Notes: generated by a model from the letters alone, not told the origin. DNA of 64,000 bases from G963676095 sp963676095 (GCA_963676095.1 OY781040.1:248001-312000); one strand, 5' to 3'; counted from the stretch's first letter, positions 17,220 through 27,289 are shown. Numbers and translations: made by a program.

Positions 17220-19001
17220 ATGGACACAATTATAAAAGAACGAATTAAGAAGCTAAGAAAAGAGATGCAAAAAGCGGGAATTGACGCTTATTACATCTCA
17301 GGCACAGATCCGCACCAAAGTGAATATCTTCCTGAACACTGGCAAACCAGGGCTTTTATCAGCGGGTTCACCGGATCTGCAGGATTTGTCGTTGTTACCC
17401 ATGAAGATGCCGCCTTATGGACAGATTCAAGGTATTTTCTTCAGGCCGCAGACCAATTAAAAGGTACAGGTATTTGTCTGATGAAGATGCGCATGGAAGG
17501 GACGCCCTCACCCGATGAGTGGCTGGGCAGTATCCTTTCAAAAGGGGGCATTGCAGGAACTGATGCCAGGTGCATGTCGTCCAAGCAGTACGAAAGTTTT
17601 AGATCATCCCTGAAAAAGAAAAAATTAATTTTAACAAACTCGGGAGATTTGCTTGATCCTCTTTGGGAAGACAGGCCTTCCCTTCCCTCTATCCCGGTGT
17701 TTGAACATGAACTAAAATATGCGGGGCTCAGCAGAAGTGAAAAGATCAACCAGATAAGAGAGAGATTTATCAGAGCCGGGGCAGATGCAACAATTGTTTC
17801 CGCATTGGATGACCTGGCTTGGACATTTAACCTGAGAGGCGCCGACGTTGAGTATAATCCGGTATTCCTGGCCTACAGTCTGATTACAAAAAATGATGTT
17901 TCCTTGTATATCAACCATGATAAATTACCTGTAACTATCAGAAAAAAACTTCTGGAAGAAAAGATCGGAATAAAACCTTATGAGGAAATATTTGAGGATA
18001 TGTCACATTTTTCCGGTACAATTCTTATTGATCCAGACCGCACAAGCCAGGAATTGATCGAATGCCTGCCGGAAAATACCGAAATCATTGAGCAGGTTTC
18101 CATTCCCGACATGCTGAAAGCGGTAAAAACAGAGGTTGAACTGAAAAACATCAGGGAGACCATGAAAATAGATGGTGTTGCGATGGTTGACTTTCTTTTC
18201 TGGCTCGACAAGAATATTGGCAAACAAAAGATAACAGAATACGACCTGGCCTTAAAACTTGAATATTTCAGGTCTCGCCAGAAGGGATACCATGGGATCA
18301 GCTTTTTCCCGATCATCGGATACAACGAAACCGGGGCTATCGTGCATCGCCATGTCACTCCGGAAACAGCCGACGAGGTTAAAAAAGAAGGAATGCTCCT
18401 GTTCGATTGTGGCGGACAGTATTATTCCGGGACGACAGACATCACCCGGACAATAACACTCAATATCCCGACAGATCAGCAAAAGAAAGACTTTACGATT
18501 GTTTTGAAAGGAATGATCTCTATGACCATGGGGAAATTTCCGGCAGGAACAAAGGGATGCAATATTGATTTACTGGCAAGAAAAGCCATGTGGGATCACG
18601 GGATGAACTATGGCCACGGAACATGCCACGGGATAGGGTATTTTTTGAATGTTCATGAAGGCCCAATGAGTATCAGGCAGGAGTATAACGAGCACAGTAT
18701 ATGTCCGGGAATGGTACTTTCGAACGAACCCGCATTTTACAGGAAAGGCGAATATGGTTTACGTACAGAAAATATGATACTTTGTGTCGAACGGGAAAAA
18801 ACAGAATTTGGACAGTTTTACGGGTTCGAGACATTGACCATATGTCCGATAGACCGGAACCTTATTGAGAAAAACCTGCTGACGCGGGAAGAAATCGAGT
18901 GGATAGACAACTACCACCAATGGTGCCGCAACGACCTTCTGCCGCTGCTGGCCAATGATGACGAAAAAAAATTTCTGAAGAGAATAACAGAAAAATTATA
19001 A
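17220..19001 (+). CDS. Xaa-Pro aminopeptidase (M24B)
   Basis: 593 residues, the long form of aminopeptidase P: two creatinase-like N-terminal domains and a C-terminal pita-bread domain. Metal ligands are visible: Asp in LLFDCGGQYYSGTTDITRT (both Asp), His in GHGTCHGIGYFLNVHEGP, Glu in SNEPAFYR and Glu in RTENM. It removes N-terminal residues ahead of proline in the cytoplasm. A strong terminator follows. Confidence 0.95.
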   Translation: MDTIIKERIKKLRKEMQKAGIDAYYISGTDPHQSEYLPEHWQTRAFISGFTGSAGFVVVTHEDAALWTDSRYFLQAADQLKGTGICLMKMRMEGTPSPDEWLGSILSKGGIAGTDARCMSSKQYESFRSSLKKKKLILTNSGDLLDPLWEDRPSLPSIPVFEHELKYAGLSRSEKINQIRERFIRAGADATIVSALDDLAWTFNLRGADVEYNPVFLAYSLITKNDVSLYINHDKLPVTIRKKLLEEKIGIKPYEEIFEDMSHFSGTILIDPDRTSQELIECLPENTEIIEQVSIPDMLKAVKTEVELKNIRETMKIDGVAMVDFLFWLDKNIGKQKITEYDLALKLEYFRSRQKGYHGISFFPIIGYNETGAIVHRHVTPETADEVKKEGMLLFDCGGQYYSGTTDITRTITLNIPTDQQKKDFTIVLKGMISMTMGKFPAGTKGCNIDLLARKAMWDHGMNYGHGTCHGIGYFLNVHEGPMSIRQEYNEHSICPGMVLSNEPAFYRKGEYGLRTENMILCVEREKTEFGQFYGFETLTICPIDRNLIEKNLLTREEIEWIDNYHQWCRNDLLPLLANDDEKKFLKRITEKL

Positions 19002-19006
19002 AAAGT

Positions 19007-19040
19007 AACGCCGGTAATAAAATCAATCACCGGCGTTTTT
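19007..19040. terminator. Bidirectional terminator between pepP-like and rho
   Basis: AACGCCGGT / ACCGGCGTT stem with a 13-nt loop and a T-run on the plus strand; A-rich DNA on the other side suits the convergent rho gene too. Confidence 0.85.
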
Positions 19041-19060
19041 CTCCTTATTATTTTTCAGGC

Positions 19061-20812
19061 TTATTCGCCATTCATTGAAATCAGGAATTCCTCGATAGAC
19101 TGGGTTTTCATCAGACGATCCTTAATAAATTCCATAGCTTCAAGAGAGTTCATGTCAGCCAGGTAATTTCTCAGTATCCAGACCTTATCCATCATGGCTT
19201 TTGAAAGAAGAAGCTCTTCGCGGCGGGTACTTGAAGAAACAATATCCACAGCCGGGAATAAGCGTTTATTCGACAATTTACGGTCAAGCTGAAGCTCCAT
19301 GTTCCCTGTTCCCTTAAATTCCTCAAAAATAACGTCATCCATTTTTGAACCGGTATCAGTCAGGGCAGTAGCCAGGATCGTCAGAGAGCCTCCTTCCTCA
19401 ATATTCCGGGCAGCCCCAAAGAAACGTTTTGGTTTATGCAGGGCATTGGCATCAACACCACCGGATAAAACTTTACCTGAAGCCGGGGCAACCGTGTTAT
19501 AGGCACGCGCAAGACGGGTAATCGAGTCAAGCAGGATCACGACATCATGCCCGCATTCTACAAGACGTTTTGCTTTTTCAAGGACCATTCCGGCCACCCT
19601 AACGTGACGATCAGCAGGTTCGTCAAAAGTTGAAGAAATTACTTCGGCATTAACGCTGCGTGCCATGTCGGTAACCTCTTCAGGACGCTCATCGATAAGC
19701 AGTACGATCATGTAAACTTCAGGGTGATTAGCTGCTATTGCATTGGCTATTTCCTTCAACAACATGGTCTTGCCTGTTTTAGGCTGGGCCACAATCAAGC
19801 CTCGTTGCCCTTTTCCTATCGGTGAAAAAAGGTCGACAACACGGGTAGAAATATTATCATGACCATTCCCGGTAAGATTAAACTTTTCATTAGGAAATAG
19901 CGGCGTCAGATGGTCAAACGGAACCCTGTCGCGAATGTAATCAGGGGTACGGCCATTAATTTCAACAACCTTTATTAATGGGAAATATTTTTCCCCTTCT
20001 TTCGGCGGACGGATCGTTCCTTTAACTGTATCTCCTGTCTTCAGCCCAAAAAGCTTGATTTGAGACTGGGAAACATAAATGTCATCCGGAGAATTCAGAT
20101 AGTTATAGTCTGACGAGCGCAGAAAACCATAGCCGTCAGGCATAATTTCCAGCACTCCTGAATTTGTGATAATACCTTCAAATTCATAGGGTTTATCATT
20201 ATTGACACTGTTATTCCCGTTAATCTGAATTTTGGGTTTATTGGGATTCTGAACTTCACGCTTCTGGTATTTATTTTTTCGCAGGTCTTGCTTGAAGTCT
20301 TTCTGTTGCTCCCGGGAAACCTGAGTGTCCTTCTTTTCTTCCGCCTGAGGTAATTCCTTATCCTTTTCTTCAAGGACCACTTCTTCAGGTTCAGGAGAAA
20401 CAACTTCAGCAATCTCGTTATACTGAAGTAGTTGATCTTTATCATCCTTCTGTGCCTCTTCAGACTGTTCTTTTTCCTTTTCTCTCTCCTTTTGCTTCCT
20501 GGCAAAGTCAAAAGCAGCCGCGGCTTTAATAACGACAGCTGTACGCCGCCGTCTTTTTATCTGCTCGGCATTATCCTGATTTTCATCATTTTCCGGTTGA
20601 TTTTCTGCCTGACCTTCCTTCGATACAGTTACAGACTTAGCCTTTGCTGCTTTTTCCTGTTTCCGCTCAGATGCAAGAATTGCTTGCGTATCAAGAATTT
20701 TATAAATTAGATCTTGTTTTTTATAAGATTCTACCTTTTTGATTTTAAGCTCTTTTGCTATTTCCCTTAAATCCGGAAGTAACTTTCTGCTTAATTCAAT
20801 AATATCATACAT
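19061..20812 (-). CDS. rho: Transcription termination factor Rho
   Basis: 583 residues from the ATG at 20812 (MYDIIELSRKLLPDLREIAK, the usual Rho N-terminus; a longer frame to 20911 is unlikely). An acidic/basic low-complexity insertion follows at about residues 50-215 (KEREKEKEQSEEAQKDDKDQ), as known in Bacteroidota Rho. Then come the RNA-binding OB domain with GYGFLR and the RecA-like ATPase with Walker A GLIVAQPKTGKTMLL and Walker B VVILLDSITRLARAYN. The hexameric helicase ends untranslated transcripts. Confidence 0.97.
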   Translation of the reverse strand: MYDIIELSRKLLPDLREIAKELKIKKVESYKKQDLIYKILDTQAILASERKQEKAAKAKSVTVSKEGQAENQPENDENQDNAEQIKRRRRTAVVIKAAAAFDFARKQKEREKEKEQSEEAQKDDKDQLLQYNEIAEVVSPEPEEVVLEEKDKELPQAEEKKDTQVSREQQKDFKQDLRKNKYQKREVQNPNKPKIQINGNNSVNNDKPYEFEGIITNSGVLEIMPDGYGFLRSSDYNYLNSPDDIYVSQSQIKLFGLKTGDTVKGTIRPPKEGEKYFPLIKVVEINGRTPDYIRDRVPFDHLTPLFPNEKFNLTGNGHDNISTRVVDLFSPIGKGQRGLIVAQPKTGKTMLLKEIANAIAANHPEVYMIVLLIDERPEEVTDMARSVNAEVISSTFDEPADRHVRVAGMVLEKAKRLVECGHDVVILLDSITRLARAYNTVAPASGKVLSGGVDANALHKPKRFFGAARNIEEGGSLTILATALTDTGSKMDDVIFEEFKGTGNMELQLDRKLSNKRLFPAVDIVSSSTRREELLLSKAMMDKVWILRNYLADMNSLEAMEFIKDRLMKTQSIEEFLISMNGE

Positions 20813-21105
20813 ATCTAGAAAAATTAATTTTTTGTCCACGAAAATACTGGAGAAGTGTTCGACTAATACGGATTTTTGAATTGGATTATTATTATTCGAA
20901 ATTTTACGCAATATTACTCAATAACATTTTATTATACAAAAAAAAAGCAAAAAAACTAATCTGGAAAACGATTTTTTCGTTAAGCGCAGAACTAGAATCG
21001 AAAAAATGCCCCCTGCTTATCTGAAAAATTATGTCCCGACAGGTACCAACGATGAGAAAGTATGATAAATATCAAGGATTACAAAACTAAGAAAGCAATT
21101 AAATC

Positions 21106-21270
21106 ATGAAGCAATCTTTAATAAAAAACGAGCTCCAGGCTCCTGATTATTCATTTTTTTACAACTTTTTTGACAGAATAAAGTATGTTAATCATAATCG
21201 CGAAGTGCCTTTCATAGGTAAAAAACCCATTTTTAACAACAAAATCATATACGTTCATGAAAAACTTTAG
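21106..21270 (+). CDS. Possible small ORF in the rho-rpoD spacer
   Basis: 54 codons from ATG to TAG (begins MKQSLIKNEL). No family is recognised and there is no clear ribosome site. It is the only open frame of note in the 587-bp divergent spacer 20813-21399, which otherwise holds AT-rich promoter-like DNA, including TTAATTTG near 21325 upstream of the sigma gene. It could equally be an untranslated leader. Confidence 0.3.
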   Translation: MKQSLIKNELQAPDYSFFYNFFDRIKYVNHNREVPFIGKKPIFNNKIIYVHEKL

Positions 21271-21399
21271 ATGAAATAAAAGAATCAATAGATTAATGAT
21301 TATTTTCAACTTCCATAAACCTTACTTAATTTGATGCCGTTTAATTAGCAAGAATTAGTGCAGAGATCTGAGAACTATACAAATTAAAGAAATTTTCCT

Positions 21400-22266
21400 A
21401 TGAGGCAGCTAAAAATAACAAAACAGGTGACTAACAGGGAAACTTTATCGTTGGACAAATATCTTCATGACATCGGTAAAGTAGAACTTCTCAGCGCAGA
21501 GCGGGAAGTGGAGTTAGCCAAAAGAATAAAAAGAGGAGATCAGCAGGCCCTGGAAGAACTTATAAAGGCCAATCTCCGTTTTGTCGTTTCTGTTTCCAAG
21601 CAGTACCAGAACCAAGGGCTTAGCCTGCCCGATCTGATCAATGAAGGAAACCTTGGATTGATCAAGGCCGCTCAGCGATTTGACGAAACGCGTGGTTTTA
21701 AATTTATTTCTTACGCGGTTTGGTGGATCAGGCAGTCAATCCTCCAGGCACTCGCAGAACAGGCCCGGATAGTGAGGCTTCCCCTTAATAAAATAGGTTC
21801 TATCAATAAAATTAACAGAACCTTTTCAAAGCTGGAACAGGAATATCAGCGAGAACCAACACCAGAAGAAGTCGCCAGTATCCTTGAAACAACATCCGAC
21901 GTCGTTGAAGATGCAATGAAGGTCTCGAACCATCATGTATCGATGGATGCCCCGCTAAAAGATGAAGACGATAATAGCCTTTATGATGTTATGCTTAATG
22001 AAGAATCGCCAAGCCCTGACAATAATCTGATCACAGTTTCATTAAGAAAAGAAATTGAAAGAACCTTATCTACGCTCGGGGAACGTGAAGCCGAAATCAT
22101 AAAATATTACTTCGGGCTTAATGGTTATCCTCAGCATACACTTGAAGAAATTGGTGAAGTTTTTGGATTAACTAGGGAGAGAGTTCGTCAGATCAAAGAA
22201 AAATCTATAAAAAAATTAAAGAACCATTACCGAAACAGACTACTGAAAACTTATCTTGGACAATAA
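21400..22266 (+). CDS. rpoD: Primary RNA polymerase sigma factor (sigma-70/RpoD)
   Basis: 288 residues, the short primary sigma typical of Bacteroidota, with no region 1.1 or non-conserved region. Region 1.2 is LDKYLHDIGKVELLSAEREVEL; region 2 is KANLRFVVSVSKQYQ...DLINEGNLGLIKAAQRFD...FISYAVWWIRQSILQAL. Region 4 is TLEEIGEVFGLTRERVRQIK, which reads the -33 box. Partner of core RNA polymerase for TTTG/TAnnTTTG promoters. Confidence 0.97.
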   Translation: MRQLKITKQVTNRETLSLDKYLHDIGKVELLSAEREVELAKRIKRGDQQALEELIKANLRFVVSVSKQYQNQGLSLPDLINEGNLGLIKAAQRFDETRGFKFISYAVWWIRQSILQALAEQARIVRLPLNKIGSINKINRTFSKLEQEYQREPTPEEVASILETTSDVVEDAMKVSNHHVSMDAPLKDEDDNSLYDVMLNEESPSPDNNLITVSLRKEIERTLSTLGEREAEIIKYYFGLNGYPQHTLEEIGEVFGLTRERVRQIKEKSIKKLKNHYRNRLLKTYLGQ

Positions 22267-22369
22267 AATTGATTATTTTTGCCTCGAAGAGCCTGCTTAA
22301 TGCTTTGGAGTGTCATTAAAAATACTCCGGAAAAAAAATACAGAAATCCGGATTACCAAAAAGAATCAT

Positions 22370-22414
22370 GACTTTCCGGTTAACTTCCTGCTTTAACGGA
22401 AAAGTCAGTTTTTT
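22370..22414 (+). terminator. Terminator after rpoD
   Basis: A 14-position imperfect stem (GACTTTCCGGTTAA / TTAACGGAAAAGTC, 12 pairs), then TTTTTT. It lies about 100 bp after the sigma stop. The rest of the 271-bp gap shows no gene. Confidence 0.7.
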
Positions 22415-22537
22415 GTATATTTACTGGCCCTGATACAAATAAAACAGGTAAATTTCAATCGAATGGTTAGCTGGTTTAATAGTTGATCGTCGGTTCCGCG
22501 AGAATGGATAGAAGTATAATAAATTTACTAAGCTTGG

Positions 22538-23191
22538 ATGAATAAAAAATTAGTCGCCCCGTCTATTTTATCTGCCGATTTTACCAGGTTGGGAACTGAT
22601 ATAGAAATGCTGAACAGGAGTGATGCAGACTTTATCCATTGTGATGTGATGGATGGTGTCTTTGTCCCGAATATCTCCTTTGGGATTCCGGTTATACAAC
22701 AGGTCTATAAAATTGCATCCAAACCGCTGGACGTGCACCTCATGATCGTGAACCCGGATCAGTATATCGAGGCTTTCAAAAATGCAGGAGCCTCTATCCT
22801 TACTATTCATTATGAGGCCTGTACCCATCTCCACAGGACTATTGAAAAGATAAAACATGAAGGCATGAAAGCCAGTGTTTGTCTGAACCCTCATACTCCG
22901 GTATCTTTGCTGGAAGATATAATACAAGATGCAGACATGGTACTGATCATGTCTGTCAATCCAGGATTCGGGGGACAACAGTTTATCGAAAATTCTTACG
23001 CTAAAATTTCCAGGCTGAAAGAATTGATCCTATCAAAAAATTCAAAAAGCCTGATCGAAGTTGACGGTGGTGTTAATTTTGAAACGGGACGTAATCTTTA
23101 CCAGGCGGGCGCAGACGTTCTCGTTTCGGGAAGCTTTATTTTCAAGTCCCATGATCCTGTTCAGACAATCAATCACTTCAAGGATCTTTAA
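22538..23191 (+). CDS. rpe: Ribulose-phosphate 3-epimerase
   Basis: 217 residues, full length for the family. It interconverts ribulose-5-phosphate and xylulose-5-phosphate. Motifs in order: APSILSADF (residues 6-14), DVMDGVFVPNISFG with a metal-binding His/Asp, LDVHLMI, VLIMSVNPGFGGQQFI and the C-terminal VDGGVN and GSFIF phosphate-binding strands. Its stop overlaps the convergent Cys-rich gene by three bases. Confidence 0.97.
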   Translation: MNKKLVAPSILSADFTRLGTDIEMLNRSDADFIHCDVMDGVFVPNISFGIPVIQQVYKIASKPLDVHLMIVNPDQYIEAFKNAGASILTIHYEACTHLHRTIEKIKHEGMKASVCLNPHTPVSLLEDIIQDADMVLIMSVNPGFGGQQFIENSYAKISRLKELILSKNSKSLIEVDGGVNFETGRNLYQAGADVLVSGSFIFKSHDPVQTINHFKDL

Positions 23192-23379
23192 ACCTTTCCC
23201 TTGGCAATTACGTCCTCGGGCAGACCCATCTTGTCACAGGTATTGCACCCGGCATGGCAATTCCCACCACAACCACAACTACACCCAGTGTTTTTCGACC
23301 TTAGCGAACGATATATCCGCAATACAGCAATAACTGCAACTACCGCAATGATTATATATGTTACTATTTCCTGCACCAT
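23188..23379 (-). CDS. FeoB-associated Cys-rich membrane protein
   Basis: 63 residues from the ATG at 23379. One N-terminal membrane helix (TYIIIAVVAVIAVLRIY), then the Cys cluster CSCGCGGNCHAGCNTC. This small protein accompanies FeoB in many anaerobes and is thought to help ferrous iron uptake. It lies 33 bp after feoB on the same strand, so it is probably in the same operon. Confidence 0.9.
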   Translation of the reverse strand: MVQEIVTYIIIAVVAVIAVLRIYRSLRSKNTGCSCGCGGNCHAGCNTCDKMGLPEDVIAKGKV

Positions 23380-23412
23380 GAAATAAAAGAACAAAAAATA
23401 TTCAATGATTGT

Positions 23413-25884
23413 TTATCCGCCCATTATGACGGAACTGATTTTCATCGTCAGAAGAGCAAGGATCCAGGCCAACCCTGTCGTATAAACCATTGTAAAAACA
23501 GCCCAAAAGACCTTTCCTGATTCACTGCGGACCGCTGCAATGACCCCGATGCAAGGAAAATACACCAATACAAAAATCAAAAATGCCAATGCCACAGGTA
23601 AAGTAATTACGGATTCACCCCGGGAGGGACCGGACTGGTAAGTATCATTCCTTAATTTATTTACAAGGTCTGGCGAACCATTTGCATCACTCGCCTGATA
23701 TAAAACCCCCATGGTACTTACTACAATTTCTTTTGCCGGCAACCCGGCAAGCAGACTAACACCCATTTTCCAGTCAAAGCCCAGCGGACGCATAACCGGT
23801 TCTATTGCTTTTCCGATCTGTCCCAACCAGGATCCTTCCAGCCTATGAGATTCCCTTTCCATCTGCAATATGGCCAGCTGCCCAGCCTGATCAGGAGAAG
23901 ACTGTTTTTTCACAGATTCTATTTTTAAATCGTCTTTTTCAGTTTCCTCATTATGCCGTGGAAAATATCCAAGTGCCCAGATTATAACTACACCGATCAG
24001 GATAACACCGCCAATCTTCTTCAGGTACTGTGATGTTTTGTCCCACATATGAATAAGAATATTCCTGAAAGTAGGAAAACGATATGGCGGAAGTTCCAGA
24101 ACAAAAGGCGTTTCCTTATTCCTAAAAACAGTCCTGTTAAAAATCTGCGCCATCAAAAAAGCGATTAAAATCCCCGTAAAGTAAATAGCAGCCAGCATAA
24201 GCCCGGGGTGTTCCGGGAAAAAGGCTGATATAAATAAGATATAGACAGGTAAACGTGCACTGCACGACATAAACGGAACAATAAGCATTGTAAGCAACCG
24301 GTCTCCCCTGTTACGTAGCGTACGCGTTGCCATAATTGCAGGCACGTTACATCCGAAGCCCATAATCATAGGAATAAAGGAACGGCCATGCAACCCAAAA
24401 AAATGCATTATTTTATCCATAATAAATGCCGCACGCGACATATACCCCGAATCTTCCATAAACGATATAAAGAAAAACAGAATCAGTATATTAGGAAGAA
24501 ATACAAGCACACTTCCTGTTCCACTGATAACACCGTTGGTGAGCAAATCACGGAGCATACCCGGCCCCATACTCGCTGAAACTGCCCCGTTTAACCATTC
24601 AACCATGCTCTCAATCCATCCCATTGGGTACTGTCCCAGTCTGAAGGTTGAATAAAACGCTACCAATATCAGAAGAATAAAAACGGGCATGCCAAAAACA
24701 GGATGAGTCAGTACCTTATCAATTTTATCAGACCTTGATTCCCCTTGCTTGTTCTTTTGTTTAAGGGTCTCTTTCAAAGCACCCGAAATAAAACCATACT
24801 TGGCATCAGTTATTGTTGTTTCGCTGTCTTCGTCGTAAAGTAACTCGATACGATGACATTCTTCCTCTGCGACCTTCTTAATATCAGGATAATTCTGGTA
24901 TTTTGAAAGAAAAGATAAAGTCTCACGATCCCTTTCAAGAAGTTTAAGTGCCAGAAAACGGGAAGAAAACTTATCGGTAACAGGCTTGTTTTCTTTAATT
25001 GATTTTCGGATACGCCTTATTGATTTCTCAATTTCAGCCCCATAATTAATATGAATATGGCGGACAATCGGATCCCGGTCCTCATAAACATCAATAGCCT
25101 TTTGAAGCAACTCGTCAACGCCCTGGCCCTTTGAGCTAATTGTTGGAACAAACGGGATACCGATCAGCTTTGCCAGCTTCCCGTAATTGAACTGGCTTTC
25201 ACTTTTGACAAGTTCATCATACATGTTCAAGGCACATATCACCTTGATATCCATGTCAATAAGCTGGGTTGTCAGGAAAAGGTTACGTTCCAGGTTGGTC
25301 GCATCGACTACGTTAATCACTAAATCAGGAACTTCTTGCCATATATATTTTCTGACATAAAGTTCTTCCGGAGAATATGCAGTCAGTGAGTATGTCCCCG
25401 GCAGATCCACCAAGTTAAACTGGTACCCGAATTTTTGGAACCCGGCCATTTTTGCGTCGACCGTAACCCCACTGTAGTTACCCACATGCTCCTTCGACCC
25501 CGAAAGGAAATTGAATAAAGTTGTTTTCCCGCAATTCGGGTTCCCTACCAACGCTATATTTATAATTTTTCCTTTCTCATTGGCCGAATGCTTGAGTATT
25601 TCCTGATCAATCACCCCCTCATACCCGGCAGATACAAGATGAGTCTTCGCTTCTTCCAGTGAAACGACCTCTATCAGAGCAGCCTCAGATCTCCTTAATG
25701 TAATGTTGTAATCAAGAATTTTAAATTCAATGGGACCTTTAAACGGGGCGTTTTTGATCACCTTTACTTCTTTCCCCTTCACAAAGCCCATTTCTGCTAT
25801 ACGCTTTCGGAATGAACCATGGCCCAGTACTTTAGTAATAATGACAGTTTCGTTGTTTTTAACCTCAGAAAGCCTCACTTGCAA
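23413..25884 (-). CDS. feoB: FeoA-FeoB fusion ferrous iron transporter
   Basis: 823 residues. Residues 1-75 are a FeoA SH3-like domain (GHGSFRKRIAEMGFVKG). From about 105 comes the G domain, with GNPNCGKTTLFN (G1), the switch segment HVGNYSGVTVDAKM, DLPGTYSL (G3) and NMYDE as the G4 position. After a helical linker come two Gate domains with about ten membrane helices (LPVYILFISAFF, LAGLPAKEIVVSTMG). The FeoA-FeoB fusion is common in Bacteroidota. Imports Fe2+ through the inner membrane. Confidence 0.95.
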   Translation of the reverse strand: MQVRLSEVKNNETVIITKVLGHGSFRKRIAEMGFVKGKEVKVIKNAPFKGPIEFKILDYNITLRRSEAALIEVVSLEEAKTHLVSAGYEGVIDQEILKHSANEKGKIINIALVGNPNCGKTTLFNFLSGSKEHVGNYSGVTVDAKMAGFQKFGYQFNLVDLPGTYSLTAYSPEELYVRKYIWQEVPDLVINVVDATNLERNLFLTTQLIDMDIKVICALNMYDELVKSESQFNYGKLAKLIGIPFVPTISSKGQGVDELLQKAIDVYEDRDPIVRHIHINYGAEIEKSIRRIRKSIKENKPVTDKFSSRFLALKLLERDRETLSFLSKYQNYPDIKKVAEEECHRIELLYDEDSETTITDAKYGFISGALKETLKQKNKQGESRSDKIDKVLTHPVFGMPVFILLILVAFYSTFRLGQYPMGWIESMVEWLNGAVSASMGPGMLRDLLTNGVISGTGSVLVFLPNILILFFFISFMEDSGYMSRAAFIMDKIMHFFGLHGRSFIPMIMGFGCNVPAIMATRTLRNRGDRLLTMLIVPFMSCSARLPVYILFISAFFPEHPGLMLAAIYFTGILIAFLMAQIFNRTVFRNKETPFVLELPPYRFPTFRNILIHMWDKTSQYLKKIGGVILIGVVIIWALGYFPRHNEETEKDDLKIESVKKQSSPDQAGQLAILQMERESHRLEGSWLGQIGKAIEPVMRPLGFDWKMGVSLLAGLPAKEIVVSTMGVLYQASDANGSPDLVNKLRNDTYQSGPSRGESVITLPVALAFLIFVLVYFPCIGVIAAVRSESGKVFWAVFTMVYTTGLAWILALLTMKISSVIMGG

Positions 25885-26016
25885 AAAACTCCTTGTCCAT
25901 TAATTCAAAATCAGGGAGCAAATATATCCAAGTTTTTAAAAATAATTTTAAAAAAAAGTAAAAAGCCTGTCTTTCACTTCTCTTTAATTTATCTTTGTAA
26001 TCCCGAATGATAGTGT

Positions 26017-26766
26017 ATGGAAGAAAATAACAATTTAAAAAAGATACAGGAAGCTATTGACTCGTTGCCCGATAACTTCAGCATTTTGGAAGAGCAGATT
26101 GATGTGAACCTGCAGATCGAATACTTCGATTATGCGAAGGAGCAAAGGAACAACAAAGGAACAGAAGATTTTACCGAATGCGAAAAAATTTTAAACGATC
26201 CTGAAGAAACAGAAAAAAGGAAAAAGCATATCCTTGTTCAGCTGGCGGGACACGATGAGGTTGAAGCATTCCGCATAATCGAACGCTTCCATAAAATTGC
26301 CAAGGGAAATTTGCGGAAATGGACAGTCCTTGCACTCCAGGAAAGCCGGATGATCCTGCAAAGTTCATTGCTGGGGGAGCAACAGGTTTTTATATCGACC
26401 GGGTTAGGAGGAAAAGGTCAAAATATACGCTATTTCATCGCCCTGATGAAGAGAAACACGGAGACAGCCTTTTCAGATAGCCAGAAAAAAATCGTGAGGA
26501 CAGAGTTTCAGTATTTCCTGGAAAAATGTGAGGGAGAACTGGAAGAAATACGTTTTGACGAAGGGTTTGCTCTGGGATTGTTCCTGTTCCCTCTAAAAAG
26601 GAACCTCCAGGATATTTTTCGTTCCTTTATTGAAGAATGCAATCAATACGGAAACTTTCTTCACGAAGACGTTATCATAACAAATGTAAAACCGCTATCT
26701 ATCAGAGAAATAAAAAAAATTTTAAAACACAATTCGGAAGAAATGCCACCTCAGGAAGAGGCATAA
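26017..26766 (+). CDS. Conserved hypothetical protein, mostly helical
   Basis: 249 residues without signal peptide or membrane helix; acidic, helical start (MEENNNLKKIQEAIDSLPDN). The middle holds KGNLRKWTVLALQESRMIL and a glycine patch STGLGGKGQNIRYF. I do not recognise a named domain, though the protein has the look of a conserved Bacteroidota family. It lies 11 bp before the thiamine-binding-type gene, so the two are probably co-transcribed. Confidence 0.8.
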   Translation: MEENNNLKKIQEAIDSLPDNFSILEEQIDVNLQIEYFDYAKEQRNNKGTEDFTECEKILNDPEETEKRKKHILVQLAGHDEVEAFRIIERFHKIAKGNLRKWTVLALQESRMILQSSLLGEQQVFISTGLGGKGQNIRYFIALMKRNTETAFSDSQKKIVRTEFQYFLEKCEGELEEIRFDEGFALGLFLFPLKRNLQDIFRSFIEECNQYGNFLHEDVIITNVKPLSIREIKKILKHNSEEMPPQEEA

Positions 26767-26777
26767 AACATGATTAT

Positions 26778-27077
26778 ATGACAAGTAAGAAGATCAACAT
26801 GGCACTCCAGGTATTACCCCAGGCCGCAGGAAGAAATAGTTATGACCTGGTTGACGTGGCAATAGAAGAAATAATGGCATCGGGATTGAAATATAAAGTT
26901 TGTCCTTTTGAAACAGTTATCGAAGGAACTTATGACGAACTGATGGACGTGGTGAAACGTGTACATAAAGCACTTGAAAAAAACGGAACGGAAAAGCTGA
27001 TGACTTATATTAAAATACAAACTGATTTTCAGTCGGATGTAACGATCGACGATAAAATGCACAAATATGAATCATAA
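26778..27077 (+). CDS. MTH1187/YkoF-type thiamine-binding family protein (COG0011)
   Basis: 99 residues from the ATG at 26778; a longer frame overlaps the previous gene. The ferredoxin-like fold of the MTH1187 family is indicated by MALQVLPQAAG, YDLVDVAIEEIMASGLKYKVCPFETVIEGTYDEL and the final KIQTD strand. Relatives bind thiamine or its precursors. Length matches the family. Confidence 0.85.
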   Translation: MTSKKINMALQVLPQAAGRNSYDLVDVAIEEIMASGLKYKVCPFETVIEGTYDELMDVVKRVHKALEKNGTEKLMTYIKIQTDFQSDVTIDDKMHKYES

Positions 27078-27147
27078 AAAAGTTTGTTTAGGCTAACGGT
27101 TATAACGGAAAAATATTATATTTGCAGCGCTTTTAACAAAAGACAAT

Positions 27148-27221
27148 GGACCCGTAGCTTAATTGGATAGAGCATCTGACTACGGATCAGAAGGTTGTGG
27201 GTTCGAGTCCCTCCGGGTTCA
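27148..27221 (+). tRNA. tRNA-Arg (anticodon ACG), prophage target
   Basis: A 74-nt cloverleaf: acceptor GGACCCG / CGGGTTC with one G-U pair, discriminator A, anticodon arm TCTGA-CTACGGA-TCAGA, T-arm GTGGG-TTCGAGT-CCCTC region. The 3' end coincides with the phage core repeat, so the gene stays intact after integration. Confidence 0.97.
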
Positions 27222-27222
27222 C
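27206..27222 (+). repeat. attL core
   Basis: AGTCCCTCCGGGTTCAC, identical to 60903-60919, covering the T-arm 3' half and acceptor of tRNA-Arg. Confidence 0.95.
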
Positions 27223-27226
27223 GAAT

Positions 27227-27259
27227 AATGCTTCTAATTAATTGATAATTAGAAGCATT
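27227..27259. terminator. Phage-derived hairpin after tRNA-Arg
   Basis: A 14-bp perfect stem (AATGCTTCTAATTA / TAATTAGAAGCATT, loop ATTGA) just inside attL. It probably replaces the tRNA terminator that integration moved to 60932. Confidence 0.7.
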
Positions 27260-27265
27260 TATATT

Positions 27266-27289
27266 TTAGGGTATTATATAGGGGACTGT
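27266..27289 (+). promoter_or_regulatory. Possible left arm-type integrase site
   Basis: GGGTATTATATAGGGGACTGT here resembles the GGGGATACTATAGGGGATACT repeat at the right end. The match is imperfect; the role is inferred. Confidence 0.35.
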